From the NCBI GenBank assembly GCA_017471785.1, contig JAFURP010000023.1, positions 1-64,000 on the forward strand: DNA of 64,000 nt, given 5' to 3'. The position numbers and the translations under genes are program-made. This document shows positions 16,451-26,925 of this stretch, one piece after another (the first letter of the stretch is position 1; each line of letters opens with the position of its first letter). Under the pieces are notes generated by a model. That model was not told the DNA's origin. It did not search any database and saw nothing but the letters and a program-made list of their open reading frames with translations. This DNA comes from Clostridia bacterium. GTDB taxonomy: Bacteria > Bacillota > Clostridia > Christensenellales > Borkfalkiaceae.

Positions 16451-19192
16451 TTAGCTTTGTTTTTTGAGCGTAGGTACTTGCCCGTCTACGATATTCCAAA
16501 TCGAAGCGTCGAAGGTTTCGAAACGGACGGCTAAGAGCAATTCCTCGACCGTTGCGTACGCCGCGTAGTTTTGGTTGGCTACCACGCCCACGTCGTTCTT
16601 TGCCGCCTCAAACGCGGACACGGCGTATACGTTTTGGATCCTGCCCGTACCGCTGTTTTCCGCGACGATCGCAAAATAATCCTCGTCCGCGCCTACGCTG
16701 CCCGTAGTCACTACGAGACAGTTTTGGACCAAGCCCGAATTGAGCCCGACGAGCGCCGACGCGTTGTTGCCCGTAGGAACGCCTTGCGTAACGTCCGTCG
16801 TTACCTTACAATTTTTGATCGTGCCGCCGTTACTGTATACGAGCAAGCCCCAAGTTCTGATTCTATTGCCAACGCTGTTTTCCACGGTCGGGCTGATCGC
16901 TTCCAAGCTCAGGTTTTCAACGATACCCGACATTTGATCGAACAAGCCGCCCTGATGACCGTACGCGTTCGTGCCGATAACGACGTTTTTGATCGTATGG
17001 CCGCGGCCGTCCACTCTACCCGTAAACGAAGTGCGGTTGGTGCCGTAATAGTCGCCGCCGATCACGGGAGCGCGTTCGCCCTCGCCGTCGATATCCGCAA
17101 CGAGGCAGAAGTTGGAGCTGTAATCTTTATTCGTTTCGATCGCGCACCAATCCGCGTACGAGGATATTTGCTTCCAACCCGTAACGTTGACCGTGAGCAT
17201 ATTTTCAAACAACACGCCGTCGTAGCGAACGGAAACCTTCGCCTTACCTGCGCCGACCGCCGTTACCAGCCCGTTTTCGTCGACCGTCGCGACGTTCCCG
17301 TTATCTACGATATACTCAAGCCCCGTCGTTACCGCTTCGTTCTCCTCGTCGTAGATTTGGATTTGATAGGTATTCGTTAGGTCGGGGTGGTTATGATCGA
17401 GACTGACCTCCGCCGTTTGCGTAAAGATAACGGAGGGCAAGATCATAACGGTAACCGAAGCCGTTTTTCCGTTATAGAAAGTCGCGTTCACGGTAAACGA
17501 GCCTTGCGCCTTGCAGTTAATTTGCAGGCTGTGATCGTCGTTGACGGAAATATCCGCGTATTCTTCGAAACCGCTGATGGAGTATTCCGTGGGCACGCCT
17601 TTAAGATTTGCCAGGTGCAACGCGTACGATTTATCCACCTCGAGATAGTAGGTGCTTTGTTCGCCTGCGCTTATATAGCCGTTAAGGTGCGGTACTTCGC
17701 CGTCCGCTACGTGCCAAATACTCGTATCGAACGTGGAGAAATTCTCGCTCGTAAGCATTTCTTCCGTCGACGTAAACCGATAGCAATCGGTGACCGTGCC
17801 GTCGGGCGTGCTCGCCACGAGCGGAAGCTCCTTATTCGAGGTTACGACGTAGCAATTTTCCACCGTGCCGTAGTTACAGCCGCCGAGCGTGCCCAAAAAT
17901 TCGTATTTTTGCGCCGCCGTCAGCATTACGATACAATTACGGATCGTGCCGTCGTAATAGTTGTTTCCGAACAAGCCGCCGCCCTCGTGATATTTGGACA
18001 CGGCGCCCGTATACACGCTGACTTCCACGTAACAGTTTTCCACGAGTCCGTAGTTGATCGCCACGATCGCGCCGAATTCCTTATTGTCCGTAGCAAAGTG
18101 CGAATCGAGCACGGCTACGTTGCGAATGACGGAATGGGTATTCGTTTGACCGAAAAGCCCGCTGTGCCAGCCGCTCTTATATTGGATACGCTTGAGCGCA
18201 TAGCCGTTGCCGTCGAACTCGCCGCCGAAATACGTTTCGGGAGGAAGTCCGCTGCCCGCCCAAGGGGTGATGCTCGACCAAGTCGCGCCCTCGAAATCGA
18301 TATCGTTCATCAAAAGATAGCGCGCGGTCAGATCGTCGCGTATGCCGTCAAGATCGGAAACGGTACGGACGGATTTATAAATATCCACCTCGCAAACCGC
18401 TCTTTCGCCTCGGTATTCCGCCGCAACGTACGTTTTACCCGTGGCAAGCGCGTTGATATAGCCGTTCCCTACCTGTAAAATTTCGGGATCGCCGCTCGTC
18501 CAAATAATATCCGAAGCGTCCGCCTCTACGCCGTTGATCTTGATATTCGTACCCAGCTTGCACATTTTCAGCTGCGGCTCGTTGACGAACAGCGTCAACG
18601 CGTACGCTTCCAAGCCGAGCTCGACGACGTCCGTAACCGTAACGGTGCATTTTGCCGTCTTACCCTCGCCTTGCGCGGTGATCTCGGCAACGCCCTTTTT
18701 CAGTCCCACGACCACGCCGCCGTCTACCGTAGCCACCGTCGTATCCGAGCTGGACCAAGTAACGCTTACGGGTCGTTCGATCAAGCCCAAACGGTATTCG
18801 GGGATCAGTCTTACGGAAGCGCCGATAGGCACGGACGCCGCCGTTTTATTCAAGCTGAAATACGCTTCCGAAGAAACGGTGAGCGTAAGCTTTGCGCTTG
18901 CGCCGCCGACGGTCGCCGTAATTTCGGCAACGCCGTCCTTGACCGCCGTGATCTTTCCGTTGACAACGGTCGCCACGCTCTCGTCGGAGGTCGACCAAAC
19001 GACTGCTTCCGTCGAGCCCGTGACCGTCGCTTCCGCCGTGAACGATTCGCCCATACACAAGGTCTTTTCGGTATAATTCAACACGACGCTTACGGAGGGC
19101 TCCTCCTCTTTATCGCAAGCAAAACAGCCAAACAGTACAGACAGCAGGAGCAAGGGTAGAAGAATTGCTTTCTTTAAGAAATTTTTCATCAT
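16451..19192 (-). CDS. GLUG/Big_2 lipoprotein with three N-terminal Ig-like domains
   Basis: A 913-aa lipoprotein: lipobox cysteine in FGCFAC near residue 26. Three bacterial Ig-like (Big_2) domains occupy about residues 32-270 (the pattern SWSTSDESVATV / WSSSDTTVATVDGG ... GVAEITA is clear), followed by GLUG-type repeats (GLFGQTNTHSVIRN, GAIVAINYGLVENC, GLFGNNYYDGTIRNC), a further Ig-like domain and a last GLUG block close to that of its two neighbours. The start at 19192 overlaps the stop of the DUF4838 gene by 4 bases (ATGA), so translation is coupled; GGAGGG lies upstream. A second ATG follows immediately at 19189. Confidence 0.78.
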   Translation of the reverse strand: MMKNFLKKAILLPLLLLSVLFGCFACDKEEEPSVSVVLNYTEKTLCMGESFTAEATVTGSTEAVVWSTSDESVATVVNGKITAVKDGVAEITATVGGASAKLTLTVSSEAYFSLNKTAASVPIGASVRLIPEYRLGLIERPVSVTWSSSDTTVATVDGGVVVGLKKGVAEITAQGEGKTAKCTVTVTDVVELGLEAYALTLFVNEPQLKMCKLGTNIKINGVEADASDIIWTSGDPEILQVGNGYINALATGKTYVAAEYRGERAVCEVDIYKSVRTVSDLDGIRDDLTARYLLMNDIDFEGATWSSITPWAGSGLPPETYFGGEFDGNGYALKRIQYKSGWHSGLFGQTNTHSVIRNVAVLDSHFATDNKEFGAIVAINYGLVENCYVEVSVYTGAVSKYHEGGGLFGNNYYDGTIRNCIVMLTAAQKYEFLGTLGGCNYGTVENCYVVTSNKELPLVASTPDGTVTDCYRFTSTEEMLTSENFSTFDTSIWHVADGEVPHLNGYISAGEQSTYYLEVDKSYALHLANLKGVPTEYSISGFEEYADISVNDDHSLQINCKAQGSFTVNATFYNGKTASVTVMILPSVIFTQTAEVSLDHNHPDLTNTYQIQIYDEENEAVTTGLEYIVDNGNVATVDENGLVTAVGAGKAKVSVRYDGVLFENMLTVNVTGWKQISSYADWCAIETNKDYSSNFCLVADIDGEGERAPVIGGDYYGTNRTSFTGRVDGRGHTIKNVVIGTNAYGHQGGLFDQMSGIVENLSLEAISPTVENSVGNRIRTWGLLVYSNGGTIKNCKVTTDVTQGVPTGNNASALVGLNSGLVQNCLVVTTGSVGADEDYFAIVAENSGTGRIQNVYAVSAFEAAKNDVGVVANQNYAAYATVEELLLAVRFETFDASIWNIVDGQVPTLKKQS

Positions 19193-21111
19193 ATCTTTTC
19201 CCTCCAGCCTGCGACCAAATTGGCGATACTGTAGCTTTCCGTCGACGTTTCGCGCCACCACATAATACCGTGCATATTCGCGTATAATTCAAACTCGTCG
19301 ATCATCGTCGTAAGCTGCGCGGTCGTATAGTACGCGGTATATAAATTGAGGATCAAGAAGGTGGTGGACAAGGACTCTATCTTAATTCTCGTATACAGCG
19401 TTTCGTACATAAGAGGGTCGCTGTTTTCGATCGCCGCGTACGCCTTATCGAAGATACGCATGCATTGATCGAGGAAGCCCTTGCTCCAATAATCCGCGTT
19501 GATAACGTCCACGTAGCAATTTGCGTCCATTACCTTGGGATATTTTTGGCGGATACCCTCTTGATAGCTTTTCAGCACGTTATAATACTCGAACATCGCG
19601 TCGCCGGCTTCGTGATAATAATGCTGCATAAATTCAGCGACGAGCTCGTCGTAGGAAAGCGCGGTGTTCCACATAAGCTGCGATTGTACGTACGCTCTCA
19701 TCGCGTCGAACGAAACCGAGGGCGTATTCCACGCGCCTTGATCGAACAACACCGTTGCGCCTGCGGAGTAATATTCGCGGTAATGCGTAGCCATCGTACC
19801 CCATTGCGCGAAGTTCACCGAATAGTTCCAAAAATTAGCGCTATACGACCAAACGGTGATATTGTCCGTAACCGCCGACCAACCGTCCAACGCGTCCGCC
19901 GTTTCCTGATTTTCCGGCGTATGGAATTCGTACGAATAATTGGCGTGCAAGGGTGCGATCTGCACCGCTACGTTCGGCTCGGCTACGACGGAGGGATCGT
20001 TGGGCACCCATTCCCCGTCCTCGTTTTTATGCGCCGGCGGCGTGAGCGTTTGGAAATACGAAAGCGCGACGAACGTCAAATCTCGTCCCGGCTGCGTTTC
20101 GTCCAACCACGCTTTTATATCGCGCGCTACGGCGTTCACGAACCGCATATCCACGGCGCTTGGCGTGCCGTATTGCGCGATCGCCGCCTTGCAGTTATCA
20201 CATTCGCAAAATACGTTGAGGTCCTGCGCGCCAAGCGACATATATTTGATATTGGGCAAGCTCGCAACGAGCTCTTTTACGTTCTCTACGAACTGCTTTC
20301 TCATTTCCTCGTTGGTAAGACAAAGCTGCGTTCCCGCAGGGCTGTACCAATCGGGGTGCTTATCGTAATAGGTTTCTTTAGGCAAGATCTTGAAATGCGA
20401 GTGCGAGCCGAACGCCCATTGCTCGCCGTGCTTATCCACGCGCAAACGGGTCTTATAATCGTAATTTGCCTGCGGCTCGTACAAGCCCAGCATACGCTGT
20501 GCAAAATCGGGGATCTCGCGAATGGCGAACCGTAAATACGGGATCTCCCGTACGTTTTCCCGATAGTAGATCTCGTCTATCGAATAAAACTTATAATCGA
20601 CGAGCTTATTCAAGAAATGGTAGACGGAATAGAGCGTACCGTCCCCCTCGCCGCCCAGCAAAAACACGCTGTCGCCGCGCGATTCGATCTTATAGCCGTC
20701 CGAACCGAACTCCGCATAGGGTACGGTGACACCCGCTTCGCTGACGAGCGACGTTTCGCCGATAGATATGTATTTCGCTTCGTCGGAATGGGAAAGTCCC
20801 GCGTCCGTAACGGTGGAAAGCGTAACCCCCGTCGCTTGCTTGAAGAACTCCACGAGCTCCTCTTTCGCTTCCACTTCTCTATCGCTTGCATTCACGGGCA
20901 AAACGATCTTATAATCGGTCTTGCCGTCTTTCAAAAAATACTTATTCGCAACGGCGATCGAGTCGTCCACGTGGTTGGCGCTGTTATCCTTTCCGACGAA
21001 TTCGGAAATGACCGTGCCCTTGTCGTCGCTCGCCTTTTTGCAAGCGAACAAACACCCCAGCGCCATCGTTATACTCAAAGCGACCGCTACGATCTTTATT
21101 TTACGTTTCAT
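19189..21111 (-). CDS. DUF4838 lipoprotein (glycosidase-like)
   Basis: A 640-aa lipoprotein with lipobox cysteine in CLFAC (residue 24). Residues ~60-180 form a GH20b/alpha-glucuronidase-N-like domain (EAKEELVEFFKQATG, SVYHFLNKLVDYKFYS), and ~190-500 the DUF4838 TIM-barrel region, with HSHFKILPKETYYDKHPDWYS, CLTNEEMRKQFVENVKEL and a Cys-rich VFCECDNCKA motif. DUF4838 proteins resemble GH67/GH20-type enzymes but their activity is not established. It is likely outside the cell, trimming the glycan whose products the importer takes up. Stop overlaps the start of the next gene by 4 bases; ATG after AGGGGGAAG. Confidence 0.82.
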   Translation of the reverse strand: MKRKIKIVAVALSITMALGCLFACKKASDDKGTVISEFVGKDNSANHVDDSIAVANKYFLKDGKTDYKIVLPVNASDREVEAKEELVEFFKQATGVTLSTVTDAGLSHSDEAKYISIGETSLVSEAGVTVPYAEFGSDGYKIESRGDSVFLLGGEGDGTLYSVYHFLNKLVDYKFYSIDEIYYRENVREIPYLRFAIREIPDFAQRMLGLYEPQANYDYKTRLRVDKHGEQWAFGSHSHFKILPKETYYDKHPDWYSPAGTQLCLTNEEMRKQFVENVKELVASLPNIKYMSLGAQDLNVFCECDNCKAAIAQYGTPSAVDMRFVNAVARDIKAWLDETQPGRDLTFVALSYFQTLTPPAHKNEDGEWVPNDPSVVAEPNVAVQIAPLHANYSYEFHTPENQETADALDGWSAVTDNITVWSYSANFWNYSVNFAQWGTMATHYREYYSAGATVLFDQGAWNTPSVSFDAMRAYVQSQLMWNTALSYDELVAEFMQHYYHEAGDAMFEYYNVLKSYQEGIRQKYPKVMDANCYVDVINADYWSKGFLDQCMRIFDKAYAAIENSDPLMYETLYTRIKIESLSTTFLILNLYTAYYTTAQLTTMIDEFELYANMHGIMWWRETSTESYSIANLVAGWREKI

Positions 21112-21126
21112 ACGACTTCCCCCTTG

Positions 21127-24100
21127 TTATTCCACCGTAACGGTCTTATCCAAGAGCGCCACGTTGCCCGTCGCGTCCTCGGCGTAATAACGAACGATAT
21201 ACACGCCTTTGCTCGCAAACGTTACCTTACCCGCCGAGATCGTGGTGATCATACCGTCCGGATCGAGCACGTAGATATAGCTATACAGATCGCCGCTCAT
21301 ATTGTCGGTTACTTTCGCCGCGGGGATCTCCACCGTCTCGCCCACCGTTATTTTCGTGGGTAAGTCCTCCACCTCGATCGTCGGCAATACTCTATCCAAA
21401 ACCGCGACCGATTTGGTCAGCGTAAACGATCTTCCCGCCGCGTCCTTTGCCGTATAGACGATACGGTAGGTGCCGTAAGCCGTCGCTTTCACCGTAAAGC
21501 TTTCCGTCGGAACGATCTCGTTGACGATCTTGGATTTATCGGGAGCGATAACGCTCACGGTCAAGCTCGTGGCAAAGCTCAAAACGTCGTACGCTTGCGC
21601 CGCGTACACGGTAAACTCCTCGTTCATTTCCGCCGTCGTTTGTATGACGCCCGAAAGATTGACCACGGGTTTGATGAGGTCGGACGTGCCGTTGTTCATG
21701 CCTTGGTTGACGATGGAGTACAATTCCAGCTCCGCCGTCGTTTGCACGTCGCCGAATACGAGCTCCATCATTACGCCGCCGCCCGTAAAGCCGCGGAACG
21801 CCTGCCCGTTATCGTATTCTTTGATCTTGCAAACCTCTACGTCCATCGCATTGAAAACGGTGTAGGTCAAGTCGTCGTATTTGACCTCCAACGAATACAC
21901 GGCGTTGCCGTAGAAGGACCCCGGTATCGTATACGTCTTGCCGTTGACCTCCAACGTGGAAACGTTCGTGCCAGAAGCGCCTCTTTTGATCGTCAAGGTT
22001 ACCTGCTCGTTTTTATTCTCCGCGCCCGTCAATACGACGTATACCACGTCCGTCGTAGAGGTTGCGGCAACGTCGAATTTCACCGCAAACTGTCCTGCCG
22101 GCAACGCCTTGATAAATTTCATCGACGCGCCGCTCGTTTGCGTGCGGAATATGATGGATTCGTCCTTTTTCTCAACGGAGGAAACGCCGTTTAACAGGAA
22201 ATACTCGGACATATCCAATTCGCCCGCTTCGTTCACGACGGCGCAAAGCGGAAGCTCCGCTTCGTATTCCGCCTCCCGTCCGTCCTCCGTCGTCGCAAGG
22301 TAGACGATCCTCGCCGTATCCGCCGTTTCCGTTACGGGAACGGTCACTTTATCGTTTTGCGCGGCGTAGAAATTGGAGCCAACCTGTACGCCTGCGCTGA
22401 CCGTCACGCTTTGTCCGCGCTTATAATCGGTCGCGGTCACGCTCGGAAGGGTTATCTCTTGCCCTACGACGATCACTTCGGGCAAGCCGACGATCGCGCC
22501 GAACACGGGCTCCTCCGTCGCCGTAACGATTACGGGATAGCTCGTCTCCGCCGTTCTGCCAAACCAATCGGTCGCTCTATATACGATCGTATAAACGCCC
22601 TCCTCGGTCGGCAAAAACCCGTCCGAAACGTCGTTTTCCTCGTCGTCTTTCACCGCCAAGATCTCTACGCTCGCGGGGAAAGAAGCTTGCGCTTGCGGTA
22701 ATATCTCCGTAAAGCCTACCAACAGCTCGCTCGGTACGTCCGTCGCCCATACGGTAAGATCGACGATATCGTTTTCTACGTAGAGGTTTACCGTTTTGCT
22801 CGTTTGATTGCCCATCGCGTCCGTTGCGGTGTACGTAACGATATATTTGCCCACTTGATCGGGCGTGAATTTATTATCCTCCACCGCGTATTCGCGGCCG
22901 TCCTTATGCACCACGCGTACGGACGTTTCCGCTCGCGAGGCGTTATCGGAAACGATCGCCGGCGGCAAGGGGAACGCCAGCCCTACCTTGCCCGTGGGGA
23001 TCTCCGTCCGTTCGATCGTAAGCGTAGGCGCGGTCGTATCGCAAAGATACTCCCCTCGCGTGCTTTGACCTAAAACGTTGGTGACGATAAAATGCGCTTG
23101 CCCCGAAAGCGCTTCCGCGCTTACGGATAAGCGGAAAGAATCGGAATCGAAGCCGTCCCAAATCTTGGTGAAAAATTCGGCGCTGTCGAAATCCGCCAGC
23201 AAACTGCCGTTGATATAAACGCATTTGGTCGCGTAATCGAAAGCGATCACGACGCCCTCGCCGTCCATCGCCATCGAGCGCATTTCACCCGAAAAGCTAT
23301 GCGCCAACCGCATACCGCCGTTGCTGTCCGTTTCCACGTCGTCGCGATCGAGCCCTGCAAGCTGTTGACCGCTTGCCCCCGCACGGATCAACGCGTCCAT
23401 CGTCGATTCGTCGCAACGAACGACGATCTCTATTTTATTCTCCGCGTTTTCGCCGTCCGTTAAGGTAACGACGAGCTGTCTACATTCCTCGCTCCCTCTT
23501 ACGGTAGGCGCAACGGAAAAGGCGATCAGCGGCGTATCCTTGGTACAGCTTTCCGTCGAAATCTCGCCGACGTATTCCACGCCGCCGCCCTCGGTGACGA
23601 CGCTTGCTTTAACGCCCGTAAGCCCGACGTGCAAATTCGCCGCGCCGTAGGATATCTCCGAATTTACCGCTTTGAAAAGCTCGGTCGATCTTTTCGCCGC
23701 AAAAAATTCTTTTGCGACCGTATACGCTTGCCCCCCCGCTTCAAAGGCGTAATAGGCGGTATATTTACCCGCGTCCGTCAACGTCAGCGTAGCCGCCGTG
23801 GAACGCGTACCGTCGGGAAGTAACACCGAGCGTTCGGTGGTATACTCCACGCCGTCCAATCTCGCTTTCATAACGGGGAGCGCAAGCTCCTTGCCGATCT
23901 CGTACGCCGCTTCAAGCCCGTCGCCTACGAGCGTGATCTTTTCAGCGCTTATCGTAAATCCGAACGAACGAGCCGCGCTGTTGCCTGCGCCGTCGCGCGC
24001 CGTGCAAATCAGCTCGTAATCGCCTGCGTCAAGCCGTACGTAGCACCCCTCCGCATAAACGGAGGCTTCCTCCCCCGAAGGTGCATACACGGGATAGATG

Positions 24101-25113
24101 CGCCCGAACGCGTCTTTCACCTTTACCGCGATCGTTTCCGCGGCGATCGCGCCCTCGGAAAAGTCGAACGCTTTCAAGGTGGGCAAAACCGTCTTTGCGC
24201 CGTCCACGCCCGAGAATTTAGGCGCGTAGATCGTAGGAGCTACGGTATCCGTGATCGTGCCCGCGTACGTGGTTTGTCCGTTGACGGAATAGATAAGGAT
24301 ATTCGCTTCGTCCTCGCGGATATCCGTCGCTTCCAGCTCTACCGTATATTCCTCGAAGCCGCCTAACGTAAAGCCGATATCTCTACCGTCGTTTTCCGAC
24401 ATCGAATAGTCCCAAACGAGGATCTCCTTACCCGCACTTCTCGAATAGCCGTACGACCACGCCGAAATACGCATCGTCGAGGGATCGAAAGCGATCTTAA
24501 CGGGACGGACGTTCGAAGAAGCGTAAGCGCCCCTTGCGACCGCCGTATTCGAATAGCCCGTACCCCAAAGGCAGGTATAGCCGCCCAAGGCGTTCGCGCC
24601 CGTCGTGTTGCCGAGCTCCTCCGTATCGCGGTAATAATAGATACCCGAACGCACGTCGTTGGCTTCCACGGAGGCTTGAACGGTGACGCCGTTGGAATAG
24701 CCGCCGCCCGTCAAACGGATACGAAAACGGTTATTTGCGTCGTTCGCGTCCTGTACGATAATAGACAATTCGTTCAAATCTTGATATTGGTTCGTCGTTT
24801 CCTCGTACGCGGTACCTTCGTAGGAAGTTCTTGACCACGCCGTATATTCAAGCGAAAATTCGCCCGACATCGTTTGCTTGAATTTTGCCTTTTCGCCGTC
24901 CTTGCGCGCCGTCAGCTGTAAGCCCGTACGGTAGTCGGAGCTACCCGCGCTTTGAGGCAGCGTTTCGTTGGCGCTCACCTCCATTTCCGTTTGGAGCAGG
25001 TCGGTAGTCAACGTATACGCGTTTACGTCCAATCCGTCTTCTCGGATCGCCGCGCCGCCAAGCGTTGCAACGCACGCAACGGATAAAACGGCCGCCGCAA
25101 TTTTTTTCTTCAT
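21127..25113 (-). CDS. 1328-aa secreted Ig-like multi-domain protein
   Basis: The largest protein of the window. A signal peptide (MKKKIAAAVLSVACVATLGG) is followed by a jelly-roll-like domain (about residues 50-290; contains SLEYTAWSRTSYEGTAYEETTNQ and NNRFRIRLTGGGYSNGVTV). After this come several Ig/cadherin-type 'bacterial surface' domains with the recurring pattern 'YELICTARDGAGN', 'YIVTYTATDAMGNQTSKTV', 'YRIVYTAKDAAGRS', 'YIVRYYAEDATGN', and a second jelly-roll near residues 980-1130. No LPXTG, SLH or dockerin is seen. Possible roles are glycan binding or bridging. The start at 25113 overlaps the permease stop by 4 bases (ATGA); GGAGG lies upstream. Confidence 0.75.
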   Translation of the reverse strand: MKKKIAAAVLSVACVATLGGAAIREDGLDVNAYTLTTDLLQTEMEVSANETLPQSAGSSDYRTGLQLTARKDGEKAKFKQTMSGEFSLEYTAWSRTSYEGTAYEETTNQYQDLNELSIIVQDANDANNRFRIRLTGGGYSNGVTVQASVEANDVRSGIYYYRDTEELGNTTGANALGGYTCLWGTGYSNTAVARGAYASSNVRPVKIAFDPSTMRISAWSYGYSRSAGKEILVWDYSMSENDGRDIGFTLGGFEEYTVELEATDIREDEANILIYSVNGQTTYAGTITDTVAPTIYAPKFSGVDGAKTVLPTLKAFDFSEGAIAAETIAVKVKDAFGRIYPVYAPSGEEASVYAEGCYVRLDAGDYELICTARDGAGNSAARSFGFTISAEKITLVGDGLEAAYEIGKELALPVMKARLDGVEYTTERSVLLPDGTRSTAATLTLTDAGKYTAYYAFEAGGQAYTVAKEFFAAKRSTELFKAVNSEISYGAANLHVGLTGVKASVVTEGGGVEYVGEISTESCTKDTPLIAFSVAPTVRGSEECRQLVVTLTDGENAENKIEIVVRCDESTMDALIRAGASGQQLAGLDRDDVETDSNGGMRLAHSFSGEMRSMAMDGEGVVIAFDYATKCVYINGSLLADFDSAEFFTKIWDGFDSDSFRLSVSAEALSGQAHFIVTNVLGQSTRGEYLCDTTAPTLTIERTEIPTGKVGLAFPLPPAIVSDNASRAETSVRVVHKDGREYAVEDNKFTPDQVGKYIVTYTATDAMGNQTSKTVNLYVENDIVDLTVWATDVPSELLVGFTEILPQAQASFPASVEILAVKDDEENDVSDGFLPTEEGVYTIVYRATDWFGRTAETSYPVIVTATEEPVFGAIVGLPEVIVVGQEITLPSVTATDYKRGQSVTVSAGVQVGSNFYAAQNDKVTVPVTETADTARIVYLATTEDGREAEYEAELPLCAVVNEAGELDMSEYFLLNGVSSVEKKDESIIFRTQTSGASMKFIKALPAGQFAVKFDVAATSTTDVVYVVLTGAENKNEQVTLTIKRGASGTNVSTLEVNGKTYTIPGSFYGNAVYSLEVKYDDLTYTVFNAMDVEVCKIKEYDNGQAFRGFTGGGVMMELVFGDVQTTAELELYSIVNQGMNNGTSDLIKPVVNLSGVIQTTAEMNEEFTVYAAQAYDVLSFATSLTVSVIAPDKSKIVNEIVPTESFTVKATAYGTYRIVYTAKDAAGRSFTLTKSVAVLDRVLPTIEVEDLPTKITVGETVEIPAAKVTDNMSGDLYSYIYVLDPDGMITTISAGKVTFASKGVYIVRYYAEDATGNVALLDKTVTVE

Positions 25114-25991
25114 CCTTTCAAACCTCCTACCGTGAGATTGCCGATCATCTTGTCCTTCGCCAACATAAAGATAATGAAAATGGGAATACACAAGATGAAG
25201 CAACCCGCCAATTTTCTAGGCACCGTCGCTACGGCGTTTTCCGTGTTTTGTTGAAAATAGTAAAGACCGTAAGCCGCTACGGGATGGCTGGGCAAATAGA
25301 TCATGGGCGTACCGAAATCGTTCCAATAGGATATGAACGCAAGTACGCAAACGATCAGGATCGTCGGCAACGCCAAGGGAAGCATGATTTGAAAATACAA
25401 ACGGAAATGCCCCGCGCCGTCGATAAACGCCGCTTCCGCGTACCCCCAAGACATCGTCTTGAACATAGCGTAAAAGATCATAAAGTTCGTCCCCAAAAAG
25501 GACATTTTCATAAAGAATACGCCCAAAAAGGAGTCGCGAAGCCCCAACGCTTCGGCTATTTGGATCTCGGAAGCCAAGCTGCCGACGATAGGAATGATCA
25601 TCGTTACGATAACGATACCGTAAATGATCTTGTTAAATTTGAAATTATATTTTGCCGCACAATACGCCATCGTACAAAGCGTAAATACGTTTACGAGCGT
25701 ACAGCCGATCGCATACACCAAGGAATTGAGCAACATTTCCACGAAATTCGCGTTGCCGCCCTTGCCCGTCAGAATGGGCACGTTCAAGCCCTCCAACGCG
25801 ATCGTGTAATTTTCAAACGCCCAAGTTTTCGGTAAACCGAATACGTTGTTTCTAAAATCAAGCTTGGTCTTAAACGTAGTGATAAACGCCCATATAAACG
25901 GAACGATCAAAGATACCGTATAGAGCAACAGTACGACGAGCATGATAGTAAACATAACGCTTCCGCCGCCCTTTTTTTTCTTCGCACGCAT
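25110..25991 (-). CDS. CUT1 ABC sugar importer permease (MalG-like)
   Basis: A 293-aa permease with six hydrophobic segments and the EAA loop EAAFIDGAGHFRLYFQIMLPLALP (about residues 185-210) that docks the ATPase. It belongs to the binding-protein-dependent carbohydrate transporters. ATG follows AAGGAGGAAGG. It pairs with the permease just upstream. No ATPase gene occurs in the operon; such importers commonly borrow a shared MsmX/UgpC-type ATPase. Confidence 0.93.
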   Translation of the reverse strand: MRAKKKKGGGSVMFTIMLVVLLLYTVSLIVPFIWAFITTFKTKLDFRNNVFGLPKTWAFENYTIALEGLNVPILTGKGGNANFVEMLLNSLVYAIGCTLVNVFTLCTMAYCAAKYNFKFNKIIYGIVIVTMIIPIVGSLASEIQIAEALGLRDSFLGVFFMKMSFLGTNFMIFYAMFKTMSWGYAEAAFIDGAGHFRLYFQIMLPLALPTILIVCVLAFISYWNDFGTPMIYLPSHPVAAYGLYYFQQNTENAVATVPRKLAGCFILCIPIFIIFMLAKDKMIGNLTVGGLKG

Positions 25992-26002
25992 AACCTTCCT
26001 CC

Positions 26003-26923
26003 TTAATATTCCGTCGTAGGACCGTATTTTTCAAGCGCCCATCTCACAAGCAGCGTAATAGGCGCCGCTATCAACGTAAAGAGCAAGCCGCCCGCCGCCG
26101 CGTAAGGATAGTCGGCTGCGCCCGCGCCGTTTACGGTAACCGTAAAGAAATAGTAGCCGTACGTCCACAAGCTCGCATCCGCCCGAGGTCCGAAGAAGGT
26201 ATACAGCGCGCCGCTGTTGGTGAAGAAGCCCGCGATACCCGTGATAATAAAGATGGAAACGGTCGGATAGATCAAGGGCAACGTGATGTATAAAAGCTCC
26301 TTTAAGGGCGTGATACCGTCCAATTGCGCGGCTTCCACGCACTCGATAGGAATTCTCGCCATTGCGCCCGTATATAGCAGCATACCGCCGCCAAAGCCCG
26401 TCCAAACGCTAAAGACGATGAGCATGGAAAAAGCCGTGTCGGGATTGGACAGCAAGCCCAATTCGATCTCTACGCCCACGAGCCCCAAGACCTCGGGCAC
26501 GACCTGCTCGACAAAGTATTGGAACGTGAGCGTCATAACGATACCGGAGATGATGGACGGTAAAAAGAGAATGACCTTAAACACGCCCGAGCCCATTTTC
26601 TTTTTATAAAGATAATTGGAAATGATAATGCTTACCGGCATCATACAAAGGGAGCAAAGATAAAATTTCAAGGAATTCAAAAACGCCGGTCGCAAAGACG
26701 TTTTCATATCGATAAACAAGGTGCGGAAATTCGTAAAACCCGTCCACAAATAATCGCCCGTTTGGTAATCGTATTTGCGAAACGCCAATAATACGGAATT
26801 GAAGTTTACGCCGAGATACATAATACAAAACTGCATGATCGGCAACGCGATCATCGTTACGTAAAAAATCAATTCCGCGCGGCGCGATTGCGCCATTTTC
26901 CGCGTCTTACTCTTTTGCGTCAT
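26003..26923 (-). CDS. CUT1 ABC sugar importer permease (MalF/LplB-like)
   Basis: A 306-aa permease with six hydrophobic segments and the EAA-type loop ECVEAAQLDGITPLKELLYITLPLIYP. It forms the heterodimeric channel with the MalG-like protein. The start is placed at 26923 (MTQKSKTRK), 3 nt past the stop of the binding-protein gene; an ATG 12 nt upstream would overlap that gene. The ribosome binding site is weak, so coupling to the upstream gene is likely. Confidence 0.92.
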   Translation of the reverse strand: MTQKSKTRKMAQSRRAELIFYVTMIALPIMQFCIMYLGVNFNSVLLAFRKYDYQTGDYLWTGFTNFRTLFIDMKTSLRPAFLNSLKFYLCSLCMMPVSIIISNYLYKKKMGSGVFKVILFLPSIISGIVMTLTFQYFVEQVVPEVLGLVGVEIELGLLSNPDTAFSMLIVFSVWTGFGGGMLLYTGAMARIPIECVEAAQLDGITPLKELLYITLPLIYPTVSIFIITGIAGFFTNSGALYTFFGPRADASLWTYGYYFFTVTVNGAGAADYPYAAAGGLLFTLIAAPITLLVRWALEKYGPTTEY

Positions 26924-26925
26924 GC

